Assembly (NCBI RefSeq): GCF_030994125.1
Contig: NZ_CP099917.1
Coordinates: forward strand, 1,302,001-1,366,000
Direction: 5' to 3'
DNA from: Pseudoalteromonas xiamenensis
GTDB taxonomy: Bacteria > Pseudomonadota > Gammaproteobacteria > Enterobacterales > Alteromonadaceae
DNA: 64,000 bases
The notes beneath the pieces are model-generated. The model ran no database searches and was not told the origin of the DNA. It saw only the letters and a list, made by a program, of their open reading frames with translations. The number at the start of each line of letters is the position of its first letter. The stretch's first letter is position 1. The position numbers were made by a program, and so were the translations under genes. Below, piece by piece: positions 8,168-17,035 of this stretch.

Positions 8168-10834
8168 TTGAAAGTCAGTACTAATGATAGTCGTCAATAT
8201 AGACAACTCACACTCGACAATGGTCTTAAGGCACTTATTGTCAAAGATAGCGATTCTCAGCAATCTGCAGCCGCACTGACAGTCAATGTGGGACATTTTG
8301 ACGATCCCAAAGAACGAGAAGGTTTATCCCATTTTCTGGAGCATATGCTGTTCCTTGGTACTGAAAAACATCCCGAATCTGGAAGTTTCCCGAAATTTGT
8401 CAGTCAAGGTGGTGGCCACAGTAATGCGTGGACAGGCACTGAGCACAGCAGTTACTTCTTTGATGTCCAAAACGCGTTATTCTTTGAAGCACTAAATCAT
8501 TTTGCAGAACTGTTTATCTGTCCGTTGATTAATCAAGCGGATACGGAAAATGAACGGAAAGCGATTGATGCCGAATTTAAAATGAAAATAAAGGATGATA
8601 GTCGTCGTATTTATCAGGTTCACAAAGAAACGGTAAATCCAGCTCACCCCTTCACAAAATTCTCGGTCGGTAATTTTGACACGCTGAAAGATAAATCAGG
8701 CTCAATCGCGAAGGAAATTAGGGCCTACTTTGAGACACAATATCAAGCACACTGGATGACACTCGTGGTGTGTAGCCCCTTTGAACTGGATGAAACGAGT
8801 GAATGTGTCACTCGAGCCTTTAGCCAAATCAAAAGCCACCAATTACCAAAACCAGCGATAGAAGAGCCGCTATATCGAGAAGAAGACTTAAAGCGTCTGA
8901 TTCACATTGAACCACGCAAACCAATGCAGAAGCTCATTGTCAGCTTCCCTATCCCAACTCAACAAACAGATTATAGAAAAAAGCTCACTAACTTTTTGGC
9001 CCACCTGCTTGGCTATGAAGGTGAAGGTTCGCTTTATTCCATTCTTAAGTCACAAGGTTGGATCAACGCGTTATCAGCTGGCGGCGGTATACAAGGTAGT
9101 AACTTTAAAGATTTCAATGTCAGTATTGCATTGACCGATGAAGGCATCGAATATTACGAAGACATCGTAGAGATGGTGTTTGAATACTTAACGCTTATCA
9201 AACAGCAAGGAGAGTCGCTTTCAGCTCTTTATAATGATAAACGCAAGTTGTTAGATATCGCTTTTGATAACCAAGAACCTGGCCGTTTGCTGGATTGGGT
9301 GTGTGGGCTTAGCAATAACATGCACCATTTTGAGCCTGACGACTACATCTATGGCGACTACGTCATGGATGGTTTTGATCTACCGCAGTTCAACGCATTA
9401 CTGACTCATTTTACGCCTTGGAATATGCGACTTGTGCTTATTCACCCTGATGTCGAAGTGACCAAAAAGGCAAAATGGTATAAAACGCCTTACCAACTTG
9501 AGACGCTCGACGATGTTTGGTTAAATTCGCTCGCTTCAATCGACAAACCTCTAGATCAAATGGTGCTTCCGTCAACAAATCCTTATTTGAGTGACGAAAA
9601 CCCGCTTTTACCATTAGAGTCGAGACAAAAATCACCTCATCTAATTACTGAAAAAACCGGATTTAAATTTTGGTTCAAACAAGATGGAAAGTTCCGAGTT
9701 GCCAAAGGTCACTTTTACCTTGAAATCGATTCGATGGTCGCGGTTGAGAATGAACAGCACATTGCGATGACTCGTTTATTTGCTGACCTTTTTATGGATT
9801 GCGTTGCAGAGCAATTTTATCCAGCAGAGTTAGCTGGCTTAAACTACCACCTAACTTCACATCAAGGCGGCCTAACGCTACAAACATCAGGCTTGTCGGC
9901 GAGTCAATTGCGCTTGATTGATGAATTGGTCGCCTCATTACTCACCATGCCTATCTGCCAACGACGTTTTGCCGAGTATAAAAAGCAACTGGTTAGACAC
10001 TGGCAAGCCCATAACCAAAATAAACCTGTCGGCGAGCTATTTAGCCTACTCGGCGCACGTTTGATGCCTTGGAATCCAACACCTAGCACCCTTGCAACCG
10101 CGCTTAAGCGGACCAGTTACAATGATTTCTTAACGTTTCGTGAGAAGTTTTTCCAAACCATCCATATCACGGCTTTTTTGCATGGGAATTGGCAAGAAAA
10201 CCAAGCCAGACAACTTGAGGAAAAACTATTATCTCATTTCTCTGAAAGTGAGATTTTACCCTGTCTAATTAGACCGCTAAATATACTCTCACAATCGGAG
10301 TATTGTGCTGTAGAACACTCAATGGGGGATGCTGGTTTCGTACGCTATTACCAGTCGCAATCCGCAGACGCAAAAGAAAAAATATCATTCATGTGTTTAA
10401 ACCAACTTATGAATCAAGATTATTTTGAGGCATTACGTACACAGCAGCAACTTGGGTACCTTGTCGGTTCTGGATATGCGCCATTTAATACACGCGCTGG
10501 GATTGTTTTTTACATTCAATCCCCCCAATACAGCGCCGACGAATTACTGATAGCTCACGATAAATTTGTGGAAGCGTTTAAATCATCACTCCTTGCGCTT
10601 TCGCAAAATGATTGGGAAAACCAAAAACAAGCGTTAAAAACGGTTGTGGCAGAAAAAGACAAAAACCTTCGTCTGCGTTCCCAACGCCTGTGGCTGGCGA
10701 TAAGCCATGGCAATGACTTTGGAATTCAAAAGCAATTGGTAAATGCGCTCGAAGCATTAACATTAGACGACATGAAAACATTCGTTGAACAACTGTTCGC
10801 TGCAAATGCCGCAAACATTACCTTAACCTGCTAA
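8168..10834 (+). CDS. Pitrilysin-like M16 zinc metalloprotease
   Basis: A large insulinase-family peptidase, 888 residues from the chosen start. The inverted zinc motif HFLEH (H55, E58 catalytic, H59) and the third ligand E136 are spaced as in E. coli pitrilysin. Later domains of the M16A architecture follow, including the R/Y region HSMGDAGFVRYY near the C-terminus. There is no signal peptide, so unlike periplasmic E. coli PtrA it is probably cytoplasmic. A TTG at 8066 would add 34 residues; the TTG at 8168, with GGAG 5 bases upstream, is where homology to pitrilysin begins. Family members degrade peptides of roughly 10-70 residues. Confidence 0.93.
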   Translation: MKVSTNDSRQYRQLTLDNGLKALIVKDSDSQQSAAALTVNVGHFDDPKEREGLSHFLEHMLFLGTEKHPESGSFPKFVSQGGGHSNAWTGTEHSSYFFDVQNALFFEALNHFAELFICPLINQADTENERKAIDAEFKMKIKDDSRRIYQVHKETVNPAHPFTKFSVGNFDTLKDKSGSIAKEIRAYFETQYQAHWMTLVVCSPFELDETSECVTRAFSQIKSHQLPKPAIEEPLYREEDLKRLIHIEPRKPMQKLIVSFPIPTQQTDYRKKLTNFLAHLLGYEGEGSLYSILKSQGWINALSAGGGIQGSNFKDFNVSIALTDEGIEYYEDIVEMVFEYLTLIKQQGESLSALYNDKRKLLDIAFDNQEPGRLLDWVCGLSNNMHHFEPDDYIYGDYVMDGFDLPQFNALLTHFTPWNMRLVLIHPDVEVTKKAKWYKTPYQLETLDDVWLNSLASIDKPLDQMVLPSTNPYLSDENPLLPLESRQKSPHLITEKTGFKFWFKQDGKFRVAKGHFYLEIDSMVAVENEQHIAMTRLFADLFMDCVAEQFYPAELAGLNYHLTSHQGGLTLQTSGLSASQLRLIDELVASLLTMPICQRRFAEYKKQLVRHWQAHNQNKPVGELFSLLGARLMPWNPTPSTLATALKRTSYNDFLTFREKFFQTIHITAFLHGNWQENQARQLEEKLLSHFSESEILPCLIRPLNILSQSEYCAVEHSMGDAGFVRYYQSQSADAKEKISFMCLNQLMNQDYFEALRTQQQLGYLVGSGYAPFNTRAGIVFYIQSPQYSADELLIAHDKFVEAFKSSLLALSQNDWENQKQALKTVVAEKDKNLRLRSQRLWLAISHGNDFGIQKQLVNALEALTLDDMKTFVEQLFAANAANITLTC

Positions 10835-10845
10835 ATCCCATCCAA

Positions 10846-10893
10846 CCTTCACACGGCCATTTAACTCGCCTTACCGTTATGGCCGTGTGAAGG
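10846..10893. terminator. Long perfect hairpin after M16 protease gene
   Basis: CCTTCACACGGCCAT and ATGGCCGTGTGAAGG pair perfectly over 15 bp, with an 18-base loop. It begins 12 bases past the stop codon. It has no U-tract, so it may stabilise the 3' end or terminate only weakly. Confidence 0.5.
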
Positions 10894-11002
10894 TTATCTA
10901 TTAGTAAGTAGTACCTTTTATTTAACCATTTTTTCGCATCAATACTTTGACTCACACGCTGCATTGAATTAGATTAGCAAAGAGACGATTGAGTTTTCTT
11001 TT

Positions 11003-13267
11003 ATGTTAACAAGAAGAATAAAAAGAACCGCAACCATTTTGCTTTTAGCAACTATACACAGCAACTATGCCTTCGGATTAGATGAATTCAAATCCGATAA
11101 TATGTTGTTTTCTTTTTTTATTTTTCTTTTACTTATTACGCTTTGTGCCTTTTCAATTTTGCTATTCAAATACTTTCAGCAACAAAAACGCTTCTCAACA
11201 TTGTTAATATCTGAGCAACGACTCAAGAGTACCGTAGAAGGCAGCGGCGATACTTTATGGGACTGGAACATCCGAACTGGTGAAATCGTTCGGATCAATG
11301 ACAAGTTCAATATGGACAGCGCACCTCAAGGTAAATTCATTCCCAATCAGCATTGCATACATCCACAAGATATTCCTATGGTTGAACGCATTCTTAAACA
11401 ACACTTTGCTGAACGTACCGCATTTTTTGAAGCCAGCTACCGTATTAAGAATAATATGGACGAATGGCATTGGGTTCTCGACAAAGGTAAAGTAATAGAG
11501 AAAGACACGAATCTCAATCCTATCCGCATGACTGGTATCGTAAGAGACATCAGCCATCTTAAGACAACGGAAGAACGTCTTAACTTGTTTGCAAAATGCG
11601 TGGAGTCTTTAACCGATGCCATTGCAATCTATGATGCTGATTACCGATTAGTTGACCTAAACCCAAGCTATCTGAAATTGTTTGGTGGATTTAGAGAGCA
11701 ATATCTGAACAAACCATTTTCGCTTCCCGGCTACGATGGACGCTATGTCGAAGAATTAAAAGCAGCAGTACAAGAAACAGAACATTGGCAAGAAGAATTA
11801 AAATTAAGTAACGCAAATCACGTATTGCTGCCAATTGAAGTCACCATTGATGAAATCAAAAATAATCATGGCCAAATTACCAACTACGTTGTTGTGTTTT
11901 CCGATCTCACCGAGCGGAAGAAAGCAGAATCACAACTGCATGACCTGTCGAATCGAGATCGTACAACAGGCCTCCCTAACCGCAACTTATTCTTTACCAA
12001 TCTAAAAAAGTTAGGCCAGCAAAGCACTCATCATGCCCTGCTGGTATTTGACTTAGACAACTTTAAAAAGATAAACGATTCATTAGGTCACCAACTTGGG
12101 GATAGTTTACTAGCTAAACTCGCGATGCGATTGAATAAACTGGCTCGACAGCAAGATACTTTCTATCGCCTCGGCGGCGATGAATTTGCCTTGGTTATGG
12201 CCGGAACGAACGATATACATACCATCACAAAAACCGCGAAACAATTTCTAGCCGCCATCGCCACGCCATTTAAGCTGGCAAGCCATGAACTCGTTATCAC
12301 ATCATCAGTTGGCATCGTGTTATTTCCAGAAGATGGCAATACCCCAGAAATTCTGCTGAAGAATGCGGATACCGCGATGTATCACGCGAAGCAAAAAGGT
12401 AATCACTACTTATTCTTTAACGATGGCATGAATGAACAAGCGGTGAAGCGTTTGCAGATAGAAAATCTCATGCGTTTTGGTCTTAAAGAGGACCATTTTG
12501 TGGTTTATTACCAACCCAAAATGGACATCAAATCTGGCGCATTGGTGGGCATGGAGGCACTCGTTCGTTTTATTACGCCGAAAAAAGGCATAATTCCGCC
12601 CAATGTGTTTATTCCTATCGCTGAAGAAACTGGGCAAATTATTGATATTGGTGAAGTCGTTTTAGATAAAGCCTGTCGTGACGTAAAAACGTGGATAGAT
12701 GCAGGATTATTCGATGGTCGAGTCGCGGTTAACTTGTCAGCAAAACAATTTAGTTTGCCAGACCTGACCACACGTATCGACGTTATCTTACAAAAAAACC
12801 AACTGCCCTCCTATTTCCTCGAGCTAGAAATTACCGAGGGTACGGTTATGGATGACCCGAAAGAAGCGATTGCTATTATGCGTTCATTGAGTGCCAGAGG
12901 CATTCATCTTGCGATGGACGACTTTGGCACGGGATATTCTTCTTTAGCGTATTTAAAGCAGTTTCCACTCAATACTCTGAAGGTCGATAAAGCATTTATT
13001 GACGATATGCACAGTGAACGAGGGCGAAATATGGTGGACTCTATTGTCACCATCGCACAAAATCTTGATTTACACGTGGTTGCAGAAGGTGTCGAAAGCG
13101 CGGATCAATTGACCTATTTAGAAGCGCTTAATTGCCAAACCATCCAAGGCTATTACTATTCTAAGCCACTATCTTACGAAGAGTTCACGCTGTTCTTGCG
13201 TAATCACCACGCTCAGAAAGTCATTCGCCCCAAATTGAAAGTTGTCGCAAACGGCAGCGAACGTTAG
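11003..13267 (+). CDS. PAS-GGDEF-EAL cyclic-di-GMP protein
   Basis: A 754-residue bifunctional-type c-di-GMP protein. An N-terminal signal-like segment and a membrane helix (about 34-56) precede two PAS domains (about 70-190 and 195-305), a GGDEF domain and an EAL domain. The GGDEF motif (391-395) is intact, and an RxxD inhibitory site (R382, D385) lies exactly 5 residues before it. EAL (518-520) is intact, with the downstream VNLSAKQF, EITEG, DDFGTGYSS and EGVES motifs of active phosphodiesterases. Both activities are possible; net direction cannot be predicted. It is transcribed alone after a 168-base gap, and its stop overlaps the convergent neighbour by 4 bases. Confidence 0.95.
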   Translation: MLTRRIKRTATILLLATIHSNYAFGLDEFKSDNMLFSFFIFLLLITLCAFSILLFKYFQQQKRFSTLLISEQRLKSTVEGSGDTLWDWNIRTGEIVRINDKFNMDSAPQGKFIPNQHCIHPQDIPMVERILKQHFAERTAFFEASYRIKNNMDEWHWVLDKGKVIEKDTNLNPIRMTGIVRDISHLKTTEERLNLFAKCVESLTDAIAIYDADYRLVDLNPSYLKLFGGFREQYLNKPFSLPGYDGRYVEELKAAVQETEHWQEELKLSNANHVLLPIEVTIDEIKNNHGQITNYVVVFSDLTERKKAESQLHDLSNRDRTTGLPNRNLFFTNLKKLGQQSTHHALLVFDLDNFKKINDSLGHQLGDSLLAKLAMRLNKLARQQDTFYRLGGDEFALVMAGTNDIHTITKTAKQFLAAIATPFKLASHELVITSSVGIVLFPEDGNTPEILLKNADTAMYHAKQKGNHYLFFNDGMNEQAVKRLQIENLMRFGLKEDHFVVYYQPKMDIKSGALVGMEALVRFITPKKGIIPPNVFIPIAEETGQIIDIGEVVLDKACRDVKTWIDAGLFDGRVAVNLSAKQFSLPDLTTRIDVILQKNQLPSYFLELEITEGTVMDDPKEAIAIMRSLSARGIHLAMDDFGTGYSSLAYLKQFPLNTLKVDKAFIDDMHSERGRNMVDSIVTIAQNLDLHVVAEGVESADQLTYLEALNCQTIQGYYYSKPLSYEEFTLFLRNHHAQKVIRPKLKVVANGSER

Positions 13268-13497
13268 GCACGCCATCCAATACACGGCATTTCTTTATTT
13301 ATTTTCATCCAAGCCCTTCTAAGATGCACCGAAAACAGCAATATAGCTAAAGGACCAACCAAAGAACCAAGAAACGTCCAACGCTTTACAGGCATTCCAT
13401 TTGTATGGGAAAGTACAAACATCATAATGGCACCAATAGCCGAAAGCAGATAGATCAAATTAGCCCTCACAAAGTCGTTCAAAAAATAGACGCGCAT
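13264..13497 (-). CDS. Small membrane protein, 77 residues, hypothetical
   Basis: It encodes two hydrophobic segments (about 12-30 and 42-58) joined by a short polar loop, with a basic tail (RRAWMKINK). I do not recognise the family. The stop codon overlaps that of the convergent GGDEF-EAL gene by 4 bases. The ribosome site is poor (GTAGG directly before ATG), so it is a plausible but not certain gene. Confidence 0.45.
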   Translation of the reverse strand: MRVYFLNDFVRANLIYLLSAIGAIMMFVLSHTNGMPVKRWTFLGSLVGPLAILLFSVHLRRAWMKINKEMPCIGWRA

Positions 13498-13872
13498 CCT
13501 ACCACACGATCAAAAAACAGACAAACCGAACTTTATTGTTGCAATATATTGCATTATTTACTTTAATAGCACCCCAGCGATTTGGAGCACTATTAGAAAA
13601 AACGAGCCTGTATTGGCCTACTAGGACGTTTGTTTTACTCTCCTTTGGTGAGCAAAAATAAAAGGAATAGTTTGAAGAATTGCCTAACATAATGAATAAA
13701 AAGCATGAATTTGAAGTTTGAATTTGCGCATGAGCAAAACCCGCACAAACTCAGGCTTTATAAGTTGTGATTTCTGATAGTTTTTGATGAGTCTAAATTA
13801 TAGAAATTTTCCAAAAACTGCTAGAATTACAATATTGTCGTAGAAACATAAGTGACTTCAAGGACACGGGCT
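13498..13872. other. Non-coding gap with perfect 14-base palindrome
   Basis: An A+T-rich stretch without a convincing gene. TGCAATATATTGCA at 13540-13553 is perfectly palindromic and could be an operator. The promoter of the YjbR-like gene should lie near the right end; TAGAAT followed by TACAAT there are possible -10 elements. Confidence 0.45.
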
Positions 13873-14265
13873 ATGGATCAGAAAAGCGTACATGAATATT
13901 TGCAGAGCAAGCCTGCAACCTTTATCACTAAGCCTTTTGCACAAGAAACTGACGTATACAAAGTACAACACAAAATGTTTGCCACTCTTTACGAAGGTAA
14001 AGAAGGTCAAACGGACGCTAATGGCGAACCAATTTGGTGGTTAAATGTAAAATGTGACCCTGACGAAGCGCTCATTTTAAGAGACCGTTTCGAATCGGTG
14101 GTCCCTGGATACCATATGAATAAACGTCTTTGGAACACGGTTTACCTTGATGGTACTGTGCCGGAGAGCGAAATAAAAAAGATGATTGACGACTCGTACC
14201 ATATCGTTGTCGATAATCTGCCTACAGCGCAAAAAGAAGAAATAGAAAAGCTTTTAGCGAAATAA
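13873..14265 (+). CDS. MmcQ/YjbR family protein
   Basis: A 130-residue cytoplasmic protein of the MmcQ/YjbR fold, a double-wing fold with a CyaY-like topology. The characteristic segments are visible: FKVQHKMFATLY-like strand, WWLNVKCDPDEA, VVPGYHMNKRLWNTVYLDG and the C-terminal DDSYHIVVDNL. DNA binding has been suggested for the family, but no reaction is established. AAGGA lies 9 bases before the ATG at 13873; an earlier in-frame start at 13852 is less well placed. A strong terminator follows directly. Confidence 0.85.
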   Translation: MDQKSVHEYLQSKPATFITKPFAQETDVYKVQHKMFATLYEGKEGQTDANGEPIWWLNVKCDPDEALILRDRFESVVPGYHMNKRLWNTVYLDGTVPESEIKKMIDDSYHIVVDNLPTAQKEEIEKLLAK

Positions 14266-14296
14266 AGAAAAGCCCCTTTTTAAGGGGCTTTTCTTT
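14264..14296. terminator. Bidirectional rho-independent terminator
   Basis: AAAGAAAAGCCCC and GGGGCTTTTCTTT form a 13-bp stem with a 7-base A+T loop, starting on the stop codon of the YjbR-like gene. U-rich sequence lies within the 3' arm. Confidence 0.85.
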
Positions 14297-14422
14297 ATTA
14301 TGATTTACGGCAATAAAAACAATCAATTTCTTGATCTACCCCATTAATCTCCCTCGTTTCATTCGCCTTTTTTTAACGACTCGAATACCCTAGACAGTAC
14401 ATCACTTCTTGAGAATGGTCCT

Positions 14423-15424
14423 ATGGAAAGAAAATGTCGCGTCGCGTTACTAACCAGTGGCGGAGACTCACCAGGTATGAATGCGGCTATTCGCGCAGTT
14501 ACCCTCGCTTGTGAACAGCATCACTATGAGTGTATCGGCTTCTATCATGGTTACAATGGATTGATGGATGACCAAGCCGTGAATTTAACCTCCGAGTTGG
14601 TTAATCCTTATTTGCAGCAAGGTGGCACGCTTTTAAAGAGCGCCCGCTGTAAATCAATGCTCTTGCCAGAAGGTCCCAAACAAGCTGCAAACACTCTCAA
14701 TAAGCACAATATCGATGCACTCATTGTGATTGGCGGTGACGGCTCATTTCGTGGCATGCAAGCATTGTCGCATCACTGGAGTGGGCAACTGATAGGTTTA
14801 CCAGGTACCATTGATAATGACCTCGCACATAGCGACAAAACTATTGGCTTTGCTACCGCTGTACAAACTGCAACAGAAGCGATTGATAAAATTCGTGATA
14901 CTGCAAATGCCTTTGAGCGAGTATTTATTGTCGAGGTCATGGGACGTCATAGTGGCCACATTGCGTTTAATGTCGGATTGGCCACCGGCGCTGAAAGCAT
15001 CTTATCGTTCGAAAACTTCGACCGCGAAAAATCGCAAGCTTACGTGGAAAAATTGGCCATACAAATACAGCAACAACAAAACAATAAGCATTCTAGCTTT
15101 CTCATTGTACTTGCAGAAAATTTGTGGCCAGATGGCCCCTCGGGTCTACAGCGATCCCTTAAACAAACTGCAAATATTGATTGTGGAGTTTGTATTTTAG
15201 GTCATATCCAACGTGGTGGAAGCCCTGTTGCCGAAGACAGACTGCTCGCGTCCAAACTAGGCCTTGCTGCTGTGCAGGCCATTGCAGAGAAACAACACTT
15301 AGTCATGCTTGGGGAAGTGGGAGGCAATCTTGTCGCTACTCCTATCGAGCACACGATTCAAGATCCGAAACCAGTATCGATGTATTGGATAAACGCCCAT
15401 GAAGAGGCATTGAAGGGATTTTAA
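14423..15424 (+). CDS. pfkA: ATP-dependent 6-phosphofructokinase
   Basis: A glycolytic enzyme converting fructose 6-phosphate and ATP to fructose 1,6-bisphosphate. At 333 residues it is the usual bacterial length. Visible are the nucleotide loop TSGGDSPGMN, the GGDGS motif, the catalytic PGTIDND and the substrate-binding MGRHSG. The glycine after D in GGDGS and the G of PGT indicate ATP rather than pyrophosphate as donor. It stands alone between two hairpins and is convergent with nhaD. Confidence 0.95.
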   Translation: MERKCRVALLTSGGDSPGMNAAIRAVTLACEQHHYECIGFYHGYNGLMDDQAVNLTSELVNPYLQQGGTLLKSARCKSMLLPEGPKQAANTLNKHNIDALIVIGGDGSFRGMQALSHHWSGQLIGLPGTIDNDLAHSDKTIGFATAVQTATEAIDKIRDTANAFERVFIVEVMGRHSGHIAFNVGLATGAESILSFENFDREKSQAYVEKLAIQIQQQQNNKHSSFLIVLAENLWPDGPSGLQRSLKQTANIDCGVCILGHIQRGGSPVAEDRLLASKLGLAAVQAIAEKQHLVMLGEVGGNLVATPIEHTIQDPKPVSMYWINAHEEALKGF

Positions 15425-15429
15425 AGAAA

Positions 15430-15448
15430 GGGGGTGACATTGACCCCC
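15430..15448. terminator. G+C hairpin between convergent pfkA and nhaD
   Basis: GGGGGT and ACCCCC form a 6-bp stem with a 7-base loop in the 31 bases between the two stop codons. There is no U-tract; it is a weak candidate for a shared 3' end. Confidence 0.35.
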
Positions 15449-15455
15449 CTGCCTA

Positions 15456-16892
15456 TTAAAAGTGTGAAGCGTTAATCCACAAATGGCACAGCACACTTGC
15501 AACGTACCCTAATGCGATGATTGGCGTCCATTTAAGATGCCCAAAAAACGTATAGTAACCTCGAGCCTGCCCCATTAGCGCAACACCCGCAGCGGAACCT
15601 ATAGACAGTAAACTACCGCCGACACCTGCAGTTAGGGTTATTAACAACCATTGACCATGCGACATTTGAGGGTCCATAGACAATACAGCGAACATCACTG
15701 GAATATTGTCGATAAGTGCCGAAACAATACCAAGGAAAACGTTGGCATTCGTTGCTGACCAACCTCCATATAACGCCTCAGACATCAGTGCAAGGTAACC
15801 CATAAAGCCAAGACCACCTACACACATAACAATACCGTAGAAGAATAATAATGTGTCCCACTCAGCGCGTGAGACTTTTGCAAACACGTCAAACGGCACG
15901 ACGTTACCAAAACGCTCTAAACGCTCTTCTTCCGTTAAACCTTCTGCTCGTTTCGTCGCTCTCGCAATACAGCGATGGTGCGTTACTTTTAAGAAATAAC
16001 CAAAGAATTGGAGATAGCCAAGGCCAGCCATCATGCCCATCACTGGCGGGAGATGTAAGAAGGTGTGACCTGCAACCGCCGTTGCTACCGTCAACAAGAA
16101 AAGACCTAAGATTCGACGCGCACCACGCTTCAATTCAAATTCCTCACGCACAGCCTCTGGGCGTTGATTTTTGATGTATAAGCTCATCACAAACGCAGGC
16201 ACAACGTAATTGACCACTGATGGGATAAACAGTGAGAAGAACTCCATGAACTCTACTTTGCCCGCTTGCCAAACCATCAGCGTTGTAATGTCACCAAACG
16301 GACTAAACGCTCCCCCTGCGTTGGCTGCAACAACGATATTAATGCAAGACAGGTTGATAAAGCGTCTATCACCTTCTGCGACTTTCATCACCACTGCGCA
16401 CATCAACAACGCGGTTGTTAGGTTATCAGCGATAGGCGAGATAAAAAATGCGAGAAAGCCGGTTATCCAAAACAGAGTCCTAAAACTAAACCCACGACGA
16501 ACCATCCAGATACGCAGCGCGTCAAACAAGCCTCGTTCATCCATTGCGTTGATGTAGGTCATTGCGACCAGCAAGAACAGCATCAATTCAGCGAACTCAA
16601 GTAAGTTGTGTCTAAACGCTTCGTGAGTGAGCTCACTCATTCCATGCGTTGCATAGTAATAACCTATCAACGCCCAAATTATACCGGCAGCGACTAGTAC
16701 AGGCTTAGATTTGCGCATGTGGATTTTTTCTTCCAACATGACCAAAACATACGCAAAACAGAAAATACCTATAGAAATAAAACCAATGATGTTGTTGGTG
16801 AGATTGACGCTATCACCCGAAGCCCAAACACTGGGCGTAAAGCTCGCAAGGAGACCGAGCATCAGAAACTGTAATGCACGCAGATTGAGCAT
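15456..16892 (-). CDS. nhaD: Na+/H+ antiporter NhaD
   Basis: An inner-membrane sodium/proton antiporter of the ion transporter superfamily, 478 residues with about 12 hydrophobic segments. Signature stretches of NhaD are present: SPIADNLTTALLM and ANAGGAFSPFGDITTLMVWQ, which carry the polar and acidic residues thought to bind Na+. The N-terminus (MLNLRALQFLML...WASG) resembles a cleavable signal peptide, as in other NhaD proteins. AAGGA lies 6 bases before the ATG. The gene upstream on the same strand encodes a DUF368 translocase that ends in a terminator hairpin, so nhaD probably has its own promoter in the 141-base gap. Confidence 0.93.
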   Translation of the reverse strand: MLNLRALQFLMLGLLASFTPSVWASGDSVNLTNNIIGFISIGIFCFAYVLVMLEEKIHMRKSKPVLVAAGIIWALIGYYYATHGMSELTHEAFRHNLLEFAELMLFLLVAMTYINAMDERGLFDALRIWMVRRGFSFRTLFWITGFLAFFISPIADNLTTALLMCAVVMKVAEGDRRFINLSCINIVVAANAGGAFSPFGDITTLMVWQAGKVEFMEFFSLFIPSVVNYVVPAFVMSLYIKNQRPEAVREEFELKRGARRILGLFLLTVATAVAGHTFLHLPPVMGMMAGLGYLQFFGYFLKVTHHRCIARATKRAEGLTEEERLERFGNVVPFDVFAKVSRAEWDTLLFFYGIVMCVGGLGFMGYLALMSEALYGGWSATNANVFLGIVSALIDNIPVMFAVLSMDPQMSHGQWLLITLTAGVGGSLLSIGSAAGVALMGQARGYYTFFGHLKWTPIIALGYVASVLCHLWINASHF

Positions 16893-17016
16893 GAAGATTC
16901 CTTAAAGTAGAGTGCAAAAATATTGCTGCTTTTATGTACTAAGTTAGCACAGCTTTTTCAAATGGTTAAAGCGACATTAGTAGAGAAAATCAGATTTTTG
17001 AATTTAAGGCAAGAAA

Positions 17017-17035
17017 AAGGCGCTGAAAGCGCCTT
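17017..17035 (-). terminator. Rho-independent terminator of DUF368 gene
   Basis: AAGGCGCT and AGCGCCTT form an 8-bp stem with a GAA loop that overlaps the stop codon. On the minus strand TTTTTCTT follows. Confidence 0.8.

Noticed and set aside
13499..13690. A 63-codon minus-strand frame in the gap before the YjbR-like gene
   Set aside because: No ribosome site, and the composition (many C, N, Y, S residues, no recognisable motif) looks non-coding.
16893..17016. Possible ion-sensing riboswitch upstream of nhaD
   Set aside because: The interval is short and A+T-rich and shows no extended conserved structure beyond the DUF368 terminator.
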